Source: Allium sativum (taxonomy: Eukaryota; Streptophyta; Magnoliopsida; Asparagales; Amaryllidaceae). From it: a stretch of 64,000 nucleotides of DNA. Shown in pieces: positions 1-10,231 of this stretch. Within the stretch, counting starts at the first letter, position 1, and the number at the start of each line of letters is the position of its first letter. The stretch is taken from positions 164,683,579 to 164,747,578 of the forward strand of contig CM060926.1 of NCBI GenBank assembly GCA_030737875.1, in the 5' to 3' direction. The notes below the pieces were generated by a model. The model was not told the origin of the DNA, made no database searches, and was given only the letters and a program-made list of their open reading frames with translations. The position numbers and the translations under genes were made by a program.

Positions 1-1
1 T

Positions 2-349
2 CCACTGAACCTTTACTAACTTGACTTCTCGATTCCTTAAATTCTTGATCTCCGTTCCCAAGATACGGATCGGAGCTCGCCTCAGGGTTGCCTCTACCTC
101 CACGTCTTCAAGAATGCTAGGCTTAACTACCTCGGCTGACTCATGTAGGCACTTTCGGAGATGCGAGACATGAAAGACATTGTGCACTTCGGCCAGCTTC
201 TCGGGAAATTCCACCTTATAATCCATCTTCCCAATCCTCTCTATGATAGGGAAGGGTCCTACGAACCTTGGTGCCAGCTTCCCAACTGCTCCAAAACGAA
301 CCACATTTCGCAAAGGAGAAACTTTCACAAAGACCATATATCCAACTTC
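2..349 (-). pseudogene. Integrase C-terminal domain and chromodomain of element A (fragment)
   Basis: The minus strand is open from about 349 to the window edge. It starts around VGYMVFVKVSPLRNV, continues through KLAPRFVGPFPIIERIG and VHNVFHVSHLRKCLHE, and ends in a segment with RAPIRILGTEIKNLRNR and LVKVQW. The first part matches the integrase C-terminal region of plant Gypsy elements. The last part matches the start of the chromodomain that steers chromoviruses into heterochromatin. The catalytic DDE core that should precede it is missing, because the RNase H frame runs into this segment at about 345-360. This piece cannot encode an active integrase. Family assignment is firm; the exact break is approximate. 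Confidence 0.85.
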
Positions 350-527
350 AAATCATGCGTGGTATAGTTCTTCTCATGAACTTTAAGTTGCCTACCCCCC
401 ATAACATATCACTCTTCCTTCTTACACCAAGACAGCACCTAATCCCGTGCCACATGCATCGGTGTACACGGTAAACATCTTACCCCCATCGGGTTATGCT
501 AGAACTGGAGCCGTGGTAAGGGTTCTC
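345..527 (-). pseudogene. RNase H remnant of element A
   Basis: Minus-strand pieces read TTAPVL, GGKMFTVYTDACGTGLGAVL and then, in another frame, LKVHEKNYTTHDL. These are hallmarks of the N-terminal half of Gypsy RNase H, where the YTDAS/YTDAC-type segment carries the first catalytic aspartate. At least two in-frame stops and a frameshift interrupt it. It ends abruptly where the integrase C-terminus begins, so the rest of RNase H and the integrase core have been deleted. It would normally degrade the RNA strand of the RNA-DNA hybrid during reverse transcription. Confidence 0.8.
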
Positions 528-1253
528 TCAAGCCTTTTGAAAAGCAAGCTCACACTCTAAGTCCCATGCAAAGACTAAATTCTTCTTTGTTAACTTAGTA
601 AGAGGGGCTGATATTTTTGCGAAGTCCTTAATGAACTTCTTATAAAAGCCTGCCAGACCGAGAAAGCTTCTTACTTCAGTTGCATTCTTAGGAGTTTTCC
701 AGTCTTGAACTGCAACCACTTTCGCGGGATCCACAACTATGCCTTGCTTAAGAACTATATGTCCAAGAAACTGAACTTCCTTTCTCCAAAAATGGAATTT
801 GGAAAACTTGGCTTTCAACTGATGAGCTCTAAGCGTATCCATCACTTCCTTGAGATGTCTAGCATGCTCTTCCTCGTCCTTAGAGAAGACCAGAATATCA
901 TCCACGAAGACAACCACAAACTTGTTAAGGAACTCCCTGAACACCCTACTCATCAAATCAACAAAGTATGCGGGTGTATTAGTCAAATCGAACGGCATGA
1001 CTAGCCATTCAAAGAATCTGTCTGGAGTCCTAAACGCAGTTTTGTCAATACTATCCTCAGCCACTCTAAGCTGATGGAATTCGGTGGCTAGATCGAGTTG
1101 AGAGAAAACAGAAGCACCAACAGGTTGGTCAAAAAGATCATCAATCCTCGGTAACGGATGCCTATTCTTCTTTGTCAGCTTGTTTAACTCACGAAAATCA
1201 ACACATAGACGAAGCGAACCATCCGCCTTAGTAGCGAATGCCACAGGAGCACC
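528..1253 (-). pseudogene. Reverse transcriptase domain of element A
   Basis: The minus strand carries a nearly complete Gypsy [20 protein letters not shown] is the finger region, [17 protein letters not shown] holds the first catalytic aspartate, and [14 protein letters not shown] is the catalytic box with FVDD in place of the commoner [12 protein letters not shown] and [20 protein letters not shown] lie in the thumb/connection. Substitutions sit in conserved places, for example [11 protein letters not shown]. The frame is cut upstream by a TAG stop at 1254-1256, inside the segment that normally joins protease to RT, and downstream by TGA at 528-530. The GTG at 1244 is only where the uninterrupted frame resumes, not a real start. 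Confidence 0.92.
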
Positions 1254-1622
1254 CTATTCTGAAATGCTTCGCCTAATGAAATTTTTCTCAAGTAACTCCT
1301 TGATTTGATTGCTAAGCCCTCTTCTTTCTCGCGGGGCCATGTGCCTAACAGGCAATGAAACTGGCTTGACATTATCAACAAGATAAATGCGGAAATCTAT
1401 CTCGCGTTTAGGGGGTAACCCCTTAACCTCTTCAAAGACATCAGGATATTCTCGGACCACTCTCACAGATTGCAGATCATCGATGGATGAGTCAAGAGAT
1501 TCAAGATAACATAACATGACGAGATCCATAGGATTACAAGAAATTTCTAGGGTATTACCGAGGCGAGTCATGAGCCTCACTACCCTATGCTCACAATCAA
1601 GAATGGCTCCATAACTGGACAA
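1254..1622 (-). pseudogene. Protease-to-RT linker of element A
   Basis: This open segment reads from YGAILDCEHRVVRLMTRLGN through EYPDVFEEVKGLPPKREIDF to ERRGLSNQIKELLEKNFIRR. In plant chromoviruses this joins the retropepsin fold to the RT fingers. It ends at the TAG codon at 1254-1256, beyond which the RT frame continues without a shift. Just upstream (about 1620-1670) the protease C-terminal motif is broken by a stop and a frameshift, so the polyprotein is interrupted on both sides. Confidence 0.85.
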
Positions 1623-1673
1623 CCATCCATGCCCAAAATCTACCCGTATCCCATAAACCCAAGAACATAAGCA

Positions 1674-2282
1674 TTACACATGAATTCTATGGTCAAAATA
1701 GAAATCTTCAAATCCACACAAATCATAGATAAATGGGCGGAACCCCCAAATTGGATTTGAAACTCTAACGGGATCCTCAACTAGACTAGTACTTAGGTGC
1801 AAGCTTTCAACAAGACTAGAAATAAAACTATGCGATGCGCCAGAATCAAATAAGGTACGAACAGGGAAATCAGAAATGTAAACATGACTTTTTATAGAAA
1901 CACTACCTCGATCAAAAGCTGGAAAAGCGAGGAGAGCCTGCAACTGCCCTCCAGAGGGTCCTGCTCGCTGAGTTTGCTTTTGCCCTTGTCCTCGCTTCCT
2001 TGGGAAATCCTTACTGAAGTGTCCAGACTTTCCGCAATGAAAGAATTCTCCCAACTTCCTTTTCTTCTTCCTACATTCTTTGGCTATGTGCCCAGTGATC
2101 CCAAAGAAGTTGCACTTCCTCCTTTCTCTTGACTTGTTGTCCTTGTTGTTGTTGTTCTTGCCTCCTTTCTCGGAATCTACCTTCTTGCCTTGAGACTCAT
2201 TCAACTTGACTTCCTTCTCACCACTCTTATCTTCATCTTGAAGCAGGGCCATATTTACCAAACTCTCGAAGGTCGCCCCCAT
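1674..2282 (-). pseudogene. Gag C-terminus with two damaged zinc knuckles, then retropepsin start (element A)
   Basis: This 202-codon segment has a lysine/asparagine-rich stretch (residues ~20-56), then two CCHC-type knuckles at residues 57-70 and 80-93, and a retropepsin active-site motif LFDSGASHSF starting near residue 144. The aspartate of DSGA is the catalytic residue. In knuckle 1 the second cysteine position is phenylalanine (CNFFGITGHIAKEC). In knuckle 2 the first and last cysteine positions are phenylalanine. Neither can bind zinc in the normal way. The segment overlaps the Gag frame by one frameshift near 2280. It ends before the GMDW-type protease C-terminal motif, which is broken. 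Confidence 0.9.
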
Positions 2283-2899
2283 GGTATGTGAGACATGGCC
2301 AAACCGTGCAATGGCTCGTTCAATCCTAGAGCAAAGTGTAGAGACTTCTTTTGAGCTGTGTTAACCAAGTCTAAACCGAACCGAGCAAGCTGATTAAACC
2401 TATCCACGTATTCCCTAACGGTCATGTCCCCTTGCTTTAGTGATAGGAACCTCTCCATCTGAAGGTTCTCTTCTGTCGATGATAGAAACCTCAGTCTAAA
2501 CCTTCTCCTAAAGTCATCCCAAGTATGAATTGGCCTAGTAGTGGTGGTGACTACCCATCAATATGCAGCTTCCCCTTTCAACAGCCATACCGCTAACAGA
2601 ACTTTCCTACTGTCTTCTATATCAAAGATAACAAAGAGGTCTTCAGTTTCCATTAACCAGTTTCTTGCCTCAACAAAAGTATCCGTCCCAATAAAATTCT
2701 TGCCACCCATCGCCTTAAATTCCTTACAAATCTTCGCGAAATCTGCTTGCAGATGCTGAGGAGGAGGAGGAGGAGGAACCTCAGCCACGGGAGGAGGAAG
2801 AATGTTCGTGGGGCCAGCTTCATTCGCCCTTGCCTCCATGTACCTTCTAAACCAAATAAGTACTGGTACGTCCTCCAGAATGGCAAAATTACCGGCCAT
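2255..2899 (-). pseudogene. Gag capsid region of element A
   Basis: The frame opens with MAGNFAILEDVPV at 2899, about 180 bp downstream of the primer site, which fits a Gag start. A proline-rich stretch follows (PPPVAEVPPPPPPQ), then a Gypsy Gag (retrotrans_gag-like) core: RNWLMETEDLF, then WDDFRRRFRLRF and LKQGDMTVREYVDRFNQLA. The only nonsense codon is TGA at 2558-2560; the frame is otherwise continuous across it to about 2280, where a single-base shift moves it to the zinc-knuckle segment. Gag would form the cytoplasmic particle that packages the element RNA. Confidence 0.88.
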
Positions 2900-3079
2900 A
2901 CTGAAACGAAGAAAAAGATAGATTGAGAACGAGGAAACAAATAATAGTGCTAACGGCTTTTGGGGAATAGCCTTTTAAAATAAACTAGACTTTTCTTGGA
3001 AAATACTTAATTAGTTTTGAAAATTGTTTTTCAAAAAGTAAGTTTTAAAAACCTTTTGCTCAAATCTTGTAAACCTTAT

Positions 3080-3091
3080 GCTCTGATACCA
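3080..3091 (-). other. Primer binding site of element A (initiator tRNA-Met)
   Basis: On the minus strand this reads TGGTATCAGAGC, complementary to the 3' end of initiator tRNA-Met. It sits two bases inside the LTR that ends at 3094. It is where minus-strand DNA synthesis would start and fixes the LTR boundary and element orientation. Confidence 0.95.
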
Positions 3092-5560
3092 AATGTAACA
3101 CCCCAACCTCCGCCAGGGTCACTCTTGCAAGTACACTAGCTTTGGAGGGGTGTTGGACAAGGTAAACATCCATGAGATATCACAAGACAGAACATATAAG
3201 TAAAACAAAGTAAATAAAACAGCGGATAAAACTACTATTTCAAAATCATAGTCAACTTACATCAAAAGTACCAAGTCATTATTTTCCAACTACTACAAGT
3301 CTAGAAACATAAACTGAAAACTGGAAATAACATAAAGTAAACTATCCCCAAAGTAGACATGGTAAAGCCATAGCGAGCTCAAGTCCAAACCGTACATGAG
3401 CTATCCAGGAAGCAAGCTAAAGATCCAAGCTAGGTGCTAGTGTTCCCACCCTGAGAACCGGGGAAGGGGGGGGGGAACGGAAGAAAAGAGGCGAAAGGAA
3501 AACATGCCAGTCAAAAAGACTGGTAAGTCCTACCTACTATTAGTATAAAAACTAATAAAGTTAACTGGACATGTAAAACAGAGATGAAACATAGGATGAT
3601 AACTGGCATGGTGAAAAGTTAGCAAGAGTGGCATCGCATATACAAGGTTAAGTTGCACCAAGTGTACTAGTATTCTAATCCATGTCAAGTATAAACAAGA
3701 AATGATCCCTTAGCCCAATATTGGCCCAAACTCATGAGATGACATAAATCAAGGTCCAACTACTCGGTCTAGTCGATCGGCTCCCTATAAGCCTAACTCG
3801 TCGTGTATCGGTGTCATACGGCTTAATCATGGAATGTAGTTAACTGTGCAAGGTCCACCCTAAGGTGTATCCAGTCCTAGGGTGTAAACCACAGACACAA
3901 AACAAGCACGCACAGTCTAAACCTACAGGTGCCCATGTTCAACTCCGGACTTAATGTGCACGACCATGGTCCGCCTGAACTTAACTGGTGCACCATTCAG
4001 CCGTCTCTTTTGGTCTCTTACAATCAGCCCAGTAATCGTGCCCCACCCTAGCCTAGTCCCAGGGTATCTTGATACTATAGGTTACTGCTGAAAAGGACCA
4101 CGTAACTAGGATTTCCAACGGGTTAAGTGTGGTTAACCCTATCCTAACCATGTATTGAGTTGGTCAAGTGTATCCAAGAAGTTCATGACTTAACCCTATC
4201 AATACATCGTGTTCAACTGGTTAAGTATATTCAAGTAGTCCATGACTTAACCCTACCAATCCATCGTGTTTAATTGGTTAAGTATTCAAGTAGTCCACGT
4301 TCATGTTTTCAAGCATAACCACATGTCATTTTTTCAAGTCATGTTTCATGTCATTTAAGTTTACCCATAACGTTACCCCATCGCACATAAGTTCGCATCA
4401 ACAAAAATAGATCAAAAGGGGGAACATAAGAATATGACAAAATGGCAGAGGCTATCACAAGTTAAACATGGTGACACTTGAGGCAAAGGTGTTCAACATA
4501 CTAGCATATGGACTCAACATGTATGATAACATAAAAGGTGACTTGGCCTCAAACATATCAAATACCATAAGGGTGCTTTGCCTCAAGCATGCATAATAGC
4601 ATAAGGGTGATTTGGCCACAAGCATGCATAATAGCATAAGAGTGATTTGGCCACAAACATGTATGATAGCATAATTAGCAAATAGGGTGGTAACACGGTA
4701 ATAGTTGACATAGGGTGACAATCCTAACTTGTTCATAGCAAATAGGTTCAATATCATCATATGCATGTTAAGGAATATGAGGGGTTAAGGTTTGTTAACA
4801 TGAATAAGCCATAATCCATTTCATAGCATTTTTTCCAAAAGTCAACATGAACGGTACTAGGTTCATGATAGATCCACAATCATAGATCAAGAGAGGCATG
4901 AATAGATCTATGCATACAATGATAGGTTCAAGGAAAATATTGCACTTAGGTCCAATTCCAATTTACACATGTATGGCATTAAACTTAGCAAATAGGGTGA
5001 TACACTTGTGATTAGCATATAGGTCGCATCATGGCAAGTTAACATCAAGGTCATGAGGGTTTCTATGTTGCATTTATGCACAATCACCACATAAAGCTCA
5101 TAGCTTTCCACCCAAAAGTCAACATAAATGGTACTAGATTCATGATAGGTAAACATTAGGTCCACAAACAAAGATCAAAAGAGTTATGAATGAATCTATG
5201 CATGAAATCCAAGGCAAGCATAAAACAAAAGTCTCATTTCAACTTGCTACATGTCATATTAAGTTCATAGTTTAGATCTAAGAGTAGAGTAGGGCTTACA
5301 AAGCGTGGCTATGAGAACTAGAACACAATAGAACAAGATAGAGACGTTGTAGAAGCTCTAGGAATGTTGTAGCAACACAAATAGCCTTAAGAATAAGTAG
5401 CTCCTTTGATTTGATGAAGAAAGATGGCTCCTTTTTGCCTTAGAAGCTCTCAAGCTCTCATGAGGAAGATGATATGAAGATGGAGGCCATGATTAGGGAG
5501 CATTTTGGCATAACTTCTTTGTAGATTTGATTTATGAGGCTTTAGGCTAGGTCTAGGTGT

Positions 5561-5570
5561 GCTTATATAG
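5561..5570 (-). promoter_or_regulatory. TATA-like box in the LTR of element A
   Basis: The minus strand reads CTATATAAGC, about 465 bp into the LTR in sense orientation. Element B has a matching CTATATAAAC at the same relative place in both of its LTRs, which supports a Pol II core promoter and puts U3 at roughly 5570-6035. Confidence 0.5.
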
Positions 5571-5696
5571 AAGTTTAGGTTAGTTTAGGCCATAGGATTA
5601 ACCCTAGTTTAGATCCTAGCCATCAGAATTCGTCACAAGGCCAGAAACACGACTCAAAAGGACAAGCAGGTGTACCAGGCCAAACTGGCCCGACCA

Positions 5697-5790
5697 CCCA
5701 GGTCGACAGGGGTGTCGACTGGGCAGTCGACACCACCTGGGGGGTGTTGACTCCCAAGTCGACTCCCCAGTCGACTTGGGGGCTGGGCGG
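5697..5790. repeat. GTCGAC-rich palindrome cluster in LTR A
   Basis: GTCGAC occurs repeatedly within about 95 bp, together with CCAAGTCGAC and GTCGACTTGG inverted pairs that could fold into hairpins. It lies upstream of the TATA-like box. Element B has only a degenerate version (gtcgactc) at the equivalent site. Function unknown. Confidence 0.6.
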
Positions 5791-6035
5791 GAAATTTTCC
5801 TGCCTAGTCTGTTTGGCTCCAGATTTGAAATTTGAACTGAATTTTGAACTTGGAATTTTCTGAAAACTTCTATGGGCCATAACTGGGTCATACGGACTCC
5901 GATTCTCGAAAACTCGGACTCTATTTCGCGTAATTTTCCGAGACGAACGCAATGGCACAGCCCGTTTCCCTTGATTCAGATTAATTCTGTCTTGATTTAC
6001 GTTATATCATGTTATTAAAAATATGGGTTGTTACA

Positions 6036-7310
6036 TGATGCGTCAGTTGCAAGACTCAAACGCATCGTTAGGAGGCATTCTGTCTGAAAGCGCTTTTGGA
6101 GCCTCTTGTGAGTCCAGACGCGATTTCTTCTACCATTCTTTCTATTGGTTTCAGCGGGGCCTTGTCGAACGTGTCCGATAAGATTTGGATCATGTGGTCT
6201 AAATACATTGTCGCTCGTCCTATCTTGGACTCAGACCAGCTATTGTCGGTGGCTTGTTCGCTCCCCTCTTTTTCTTCGTCCTTTCTGTTCTCCACGGTCT
6301 ACGCTAAGTGCAATCAGTTTCGGAAACATATTCTTCGGGATGATATCTTATCTATTTCCAATTTGGGATTCTCTGTTTCTGTTCTGGGTAGCGACTTTAA
6401 CATAGTCGCCAGCCAAGCAGAAAAGCGTGGAGGCTTTATGAAGTGTCTTTTGTTGGATCGGCTTTCACCTGGAGCAACAACCAAGAAGGCCCCGACCGGA
6501 TTCTATCAAGGCCTGATCGAGTTTTCGCCTCGGAAGGGTGGTTCAGTCTGCCTTCACATTCACTATCTCCCACCTTCATTGTACCTTTTCTAACCATGCT
6601 CCTTTTCTCCTTAGCTGTTCCCCCTTTCCCTCTCTGGACCATCTTCCTTAGATTCCAGGGTATATGGAGGTCGCACCACACTTTCCACCGAGTCGTCGAA
6701 GACTCCTGGATTTCCCCTTTGTCTGGTTCCCCTTGCTCGATTTTCTCTCACAAGCTGAAGCGACTTAAGACTTGTCTCAAGAAGTGGAATTTGCTTGTCT
6801 TCAAGAATATCTTTGACCGTGTTAGAGTGGTTGAAGAGACGCTTATTCTCATAGAAGCTTCTTTTGATGAAGATCCCAATGCTGCCAACTGGGAGGCGTG
6901 GGCGTTGGCCCAGCTGGCCTTCTCTTCGGAACTTCGTATCGAACATGACCACCTTAGGCAGAAATCTAGGATCAAGGGGTAGTTGATGGAGATACGAACT
7001 CCAGGTTTTTCCACTCGACTATTCATAAGAAGAATAGTATCCTCACCATTTGTCAGATCTGTAGGTCAGATCTATCGTTGGCTTCGACTCATGTCGAAGT
7101 CAAAGAAACTATTCTTTCACATTTCCAATCCTTCCTTACATCGGTCCCTGTTTCTTATCTGTCCTTGCTTTCCTTCATCCCCCATCTGATTCTTCCGTCG
7201 GACAACATCGACCTAGCCGCACCCCTTCCTCGGAAGAAATATGTGCATGCGTATTTTCTGTTAGCAAGGACAGTGCGAGTGGGCCAGATGGTTTCAACGG
7301 AGATTTTTAC
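6036..7310 (+). pseudogene. LINE ORF2 endonuclease domain and linker (broken)
   Basis: Recognisable pieces include LVSPDAISSTILSIGFSGAL, FSTVYAKCN and VLGSDFNIVASQAEK. The GSDFN box belongs to the exonuclease-endonuclease-phosphatase fold, where the Asp and Asn are catalytic. A frame change near 6450 leads to GSAFTWSNNQEGPDRI, the final conserved block of plant LINE endonucleases. From about 6640 to 7000 comes the helical linker before RT (HLRQKSRIK, then a stop and frame change into the TRLFIRR region). The endonuclease would nick target DNA for target-primed reverse transcription. At least two frameshifts and several stops are present. Confidence 0.82.
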
Positions 7311-7559
7311 ATGAATGTGTGGCTTATTATCCAAGTGGACTTCTGTCTCGCCATTTAATCCTTCTTCTCTAGTGCAGATCTTCCATCGGGGTGGACCTCC
7401 ACCAAACTTGTTCTTATCCCTAAATGCGATTAGCCTAGTTCTTGTGGGGACTTCAAACTAGTTTGTGCAACTTCTCTAATAAGGTCATTTCTAAGGTTCT
7501 TACCACCAAGCTAGCACCGTTTCTCGAGCGCGTTATTTCTTCTTCGTAGGCCGGTTTGT

Positions 7560-8540
7560 AAAAGGAAGTTTGATCATTGATAACTACTTTCTTGCCCAGG
7601 AGCTGATTTCTCATATTGACAAGTAGATCCGTGACGCTAATGTGGTCATTAAGCTCGATATGGCCAAAGCTTACGATCGTATGTAATGGTTCTTCATCAT
7701 TCGGGTTCTTAGGGCTTTTGGGTTCCTGGAACTCCTTATCAACATTGTTTGGAGGCTTATCTCCAACTGCTGGTTTTCTGTTCTCATTAATGGATCAGCC
7801 GTAGGGTACTTTAGGTTGAGGAGAGGTCTTAGGTAAGGAGACCCCTTGTCCCCTACCCTTTTTGTCATTGCTGCAGAGGCATTCGTTCGAGGTCTGAATT
7901 CTCTTACGATAGCTGGGCAGATTCATAGATTCAGCATTCCTAGGGGATGTCCCATTATCTTCTCCTTGTCTTTAGCTGATGACATTATCATTTCCACGAA
8001 TGGTTCTTGTCGTTCTATTTTGTCCTTGCTTGCCCTTATTATGCAGTACGAGAGTAGCTCGGGGAAATTCGTGAACTCCTCTAAAAGCTGCTTCGTGATC
8101 GCGATAGATTTGCCAGCGATAAGATCCTCTTGTATTGAGTTGACTACTGGATTTAAGGCAGCCTCTTTTACTCTTCCTTACCTGGGTATAGTTCTATACC
8201 GAGGTAGGAAGCTTAACGCCAACTTCGACCCCCTAACCGACAAAGTCAAGGGCAAGATTTTAAGGTGGAATGCTTCCCTCATTTCCCAGGCTGGCAAACT
8301 AGTTCTCATCAATTCTGTCCTCGATTCGTTGGGATCTCATATCTTTGCTGCTATGACTCCCACTACTTCTTTCTTCCGTTCCTATCAGTCCTTAGTTTCT
8401 TCCTTTTTTGGGGAAGTAAGGACAATGCTTCGTGCCACCACTCTTGGAACACCATCTATCGTCCCAAAAGTGAGGGAGGCCTAGGTCTCTGTAACCTTAA
8501 GGGCATTTGTTTGGCCTTTGGCTGTAAGATTTAGGCGCGG
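7560..8540 (+). pseudogene. LINE reverse transcriptase domain (broken by in-frame stops)
   Basis: One frame runs from about 7573 to 8484. It contains DNYFLAQELISHIDK, VVIKLDMAKAYDRM (first catalytic Asp), WFSVLINGSAVGYFRLRRGL, GDPLSPTLFVIAAEAF and LADDIIISTNGS, where the DD pair is catalytic. It is interrupted by TAG at 7624-7626, TAA at 7684-7686 and TAA at 7834-7836, all in the same frame, so these are point nonsense changes rather than shifts. The next pieces (LPYLGIVL, KVKGKILRWNASLISQAGKL) are the post-RT region. The family is clear; the copy is inactive. Confidence 0.9.
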
Positions 8541-9315
8541 TTTGGAGCGAACAACTTCCTTTGGGCTACGTTCCTCCATGCCAAATACCGTATGCTTTCC
8601 GTCGTGAATTTCACCGGTACGCCTTCCTATGCCAGTGAGACGTGGAAACGGATGCAATCCGTGAAGGGTCTTACGGATACTCATGGGGGTGGTCTAACTT
8701 GGGACGGCAGTCCCTTCTCGCTTAACGCGGCGTGAAATTCTGTTAGGTCTCCTAGCCCTCGTCTCCTTACTTTTAGCTATGTTTGAAATGTCCGAATTCC
8801 GCCGAAGGTTTCTCTCTTCATGTGGATAGCCTTGCATAAGGGATTACCCATATATGAGAATCATTAGCATATTGGCATCCCATTAGTGTCCAAATGCAGG
8901 TGCAACAATTCTGGAAGCTCAGAATCCTCCTTTCATTTGTTGGTTTCCGGTTCTTGTGCCCGTGCTGTTTGGAATTACTTCGGCAATCTGATGGGTTGCT
9001 GAGGCAATGTCGCTACATTGGAAGATTTTATGCGTATCTAGTGGTCCAGCGACTCAGTCAAATCTTTACACTTTATTCTTCAGCGTCTTATTACTTGTCT
9101 TGTATGCTGGCACATTTGGTGTGCCAGGAATAAGGCGGGTTTTGACGATGTAAGGATGGATCCTCCTACCATTATCTGAAAAGTAAGGAACGATGTGTTC
9201 CTTGCTTTCCGGGGTAGGCCTTTCAGGGGCGGCATTGGTTCTTGCTCTAGACGGCTGGCTATCACCTTTGATGTTTTACCAGTGACCACCGCTCCTAGGG
9301 CAGACATCGGTTGAG
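8541..9315 (+). pseudogene. LINE C-terminal zinc-binding (zf-RVT-like) region
   Basis: Scattered frames give VSLFMWIALHKGLPIYENH, IPLVSKCRCNNSGSSESSFH and ARAVWNYFGNL, the pattern of the Cys/His domain at the end of plant LINE ORF2 proteins. Several stops are present. The domain is thought to help bind the element RNA or target. The last readable protein-like segment is near 9300. Confidence 0.75.
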
Positions 9316-9917
9316 TTTTGTTTTCTGCTTTTATGTTTTTATGTTCTGTTGTTTTCAGTTTTTCTGCTTTTTCATCTAGTTTTTTAATTTCTCTACTTTA
9401 TTTCAGCTAGTTTCTCTGCTGCTATCTCCCCCTCCCACAGTGTTTTATGTCGTTTTCTAGTTGTGCAAATCCTGGTTTTTAGGTGTTGGCTTTGGTAAGA
9501 CGGAAGCTGCTGGATGCTTTAGATTTGAGTCCCTAGAGCAGGTGATGCTGACGTTGAAGGTAGAGCAGGAGGATTCCCCCATTTTTCATGTTATTGGACT
9601 CGCCTCTCACCTTGTTTAGAGGGAGCTGGAGGGGCAGATTTCTAGGAGACCATTGACGACTCTTAGGGTCTTCCTTCCTGACCTTCGTTTACAGTCTATG
9701 TCTTCCCTCGTGGAGACTTGGTTGCTTTGCAGCTCCTCAGCCTACTGCGTTTTCATCGTTCTTGTTTATGACTGTTGTCGTTGTTATATTGCTGTGGTGT
9801 TGTTTTATATTGTGTATGCACGGTTTCTGTTTACCGAAAATCATTTTTGTGAGCCGTTGGAGAATGGCTAGATTCTCTGCTTTTGGTATATTTATTATTA
9901 TTATTATTTAAAAAAAA
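9316..9917 (+). other. LINE 3' untranslated region and A/T-rich tail
   Basis: This non-coding stretch is T-rich at first, then carries a G-rich segment near 9480-9660, and ends in a (TTA)n tract running into AAAAAAA at about 9889-9917. A simple-repeat or poly(A) terminus is typical of LINEs. No conserved function is visible. Confidence 0.65.
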
Positions 9918-10231
9918 GTAATTTATTTTATAAACATAAGTAAAATTTATTGTATCGAGTGATTTAGCCCTCTTGAATTTTATCCTCATGTGAATAAGTT
10001 TGGCTTAACAATTCACAAATATACTTAAGTTTAAATAAAAAGATATTTTGAAGAAATTAAAATACAAATTATCTTTTAGACTTAACAAAGAAGAAATTTA
10101 GAAATTAAAATATAAGAATATTTAGATAACCATAGAGATTATCACTTAGAATATAAATTATTGAAAAGTAATATTTTGAATAAGTACTTATGAAAACATT
10201 AGTTGTTTATGAAATTTGAAGATGTTATGTT
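9918..10231. other. AT-rich spacer with nothing recognisable
   Basis: About 310 bp of AT-rich sequence between the LINE tail and the start of probable LTR X. No open frame, repeat or known motif is visible; it may be original flanking DNA of the LINE. Confidence 0.5.

Larger units (their letters stand above)
1..6035 (-). mobile_element. Element A: decayed Tekay/Del-type Ty3/Gypsy chromovirus (5' LTR and most of the internal region)
   Basis: Read on the minus strand the order is 5' LTR (6035 to 3094), primer site, gag, zinc knuckles, protease, RT, RNase H remnant, integrase C-terminus and chromodomain, running off the left window edge. This is the Ty3/Gypsy order, and the chromodomain places it among chromoviruses. 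The element is dead: there are nonsense codons in gag and before RT, at least two frameshifts, and a deletion that joins RNase H directly to the integrase tail. The 3' LTR lies outside the window. The right end abuts LINE sequence at 6036, so A inserted into that LINE; the five bases after it (TGATG) are the expected target duplication but cannot be confirmed here. Confidence 0.92.
3094..6035 (-). repeat. 5' LTR of element A (2942 bp)
   Basis: On the plus strand it starts TGTAACACCCC beside the primer site and ends GGGTTGTTACA, so in sense orientation it runs TG...CA with near-inverted ends. A TATA-like box lies at 5561-5570. The stretch 4450-5250 holds loosely repeated AT-rich units with gcataa and aatagggtg motifs. 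The block 3750-4100 is related to the corresponding part of element B's LTR, so A and B are sister families. No coding sequence is visible; short open frames on the minus strand here are low-complexity. Confidence 0.9.
6036..9917 (+). mobile_element. Decayed plant LINE (L1/RTE-like), interrupted at its 5' side by element A
   Basis: Plus-strand fragments in several frames spell, in order, an apurinic-type endonuclease, a LINE reverse transcriptase and a zinc-binding C-terminal domain. A non-coding tail follows, ending in a TTATTATTATTA tract and poly(A) at about 9889-9917. That order and the A-rich tail are diagnostic of non-LTR elements. Multiple stops and frameshifts show that it is old. The N-terminal end of ORF2 would lie on the far side of element A, outside the window. 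Confidence 0.88.

Noticed and set aside
705..1074. Plus-strand open frames of 74-99 codons
   Set aside because: Antisense shadows of the reverse transcriptase on the minus strand.
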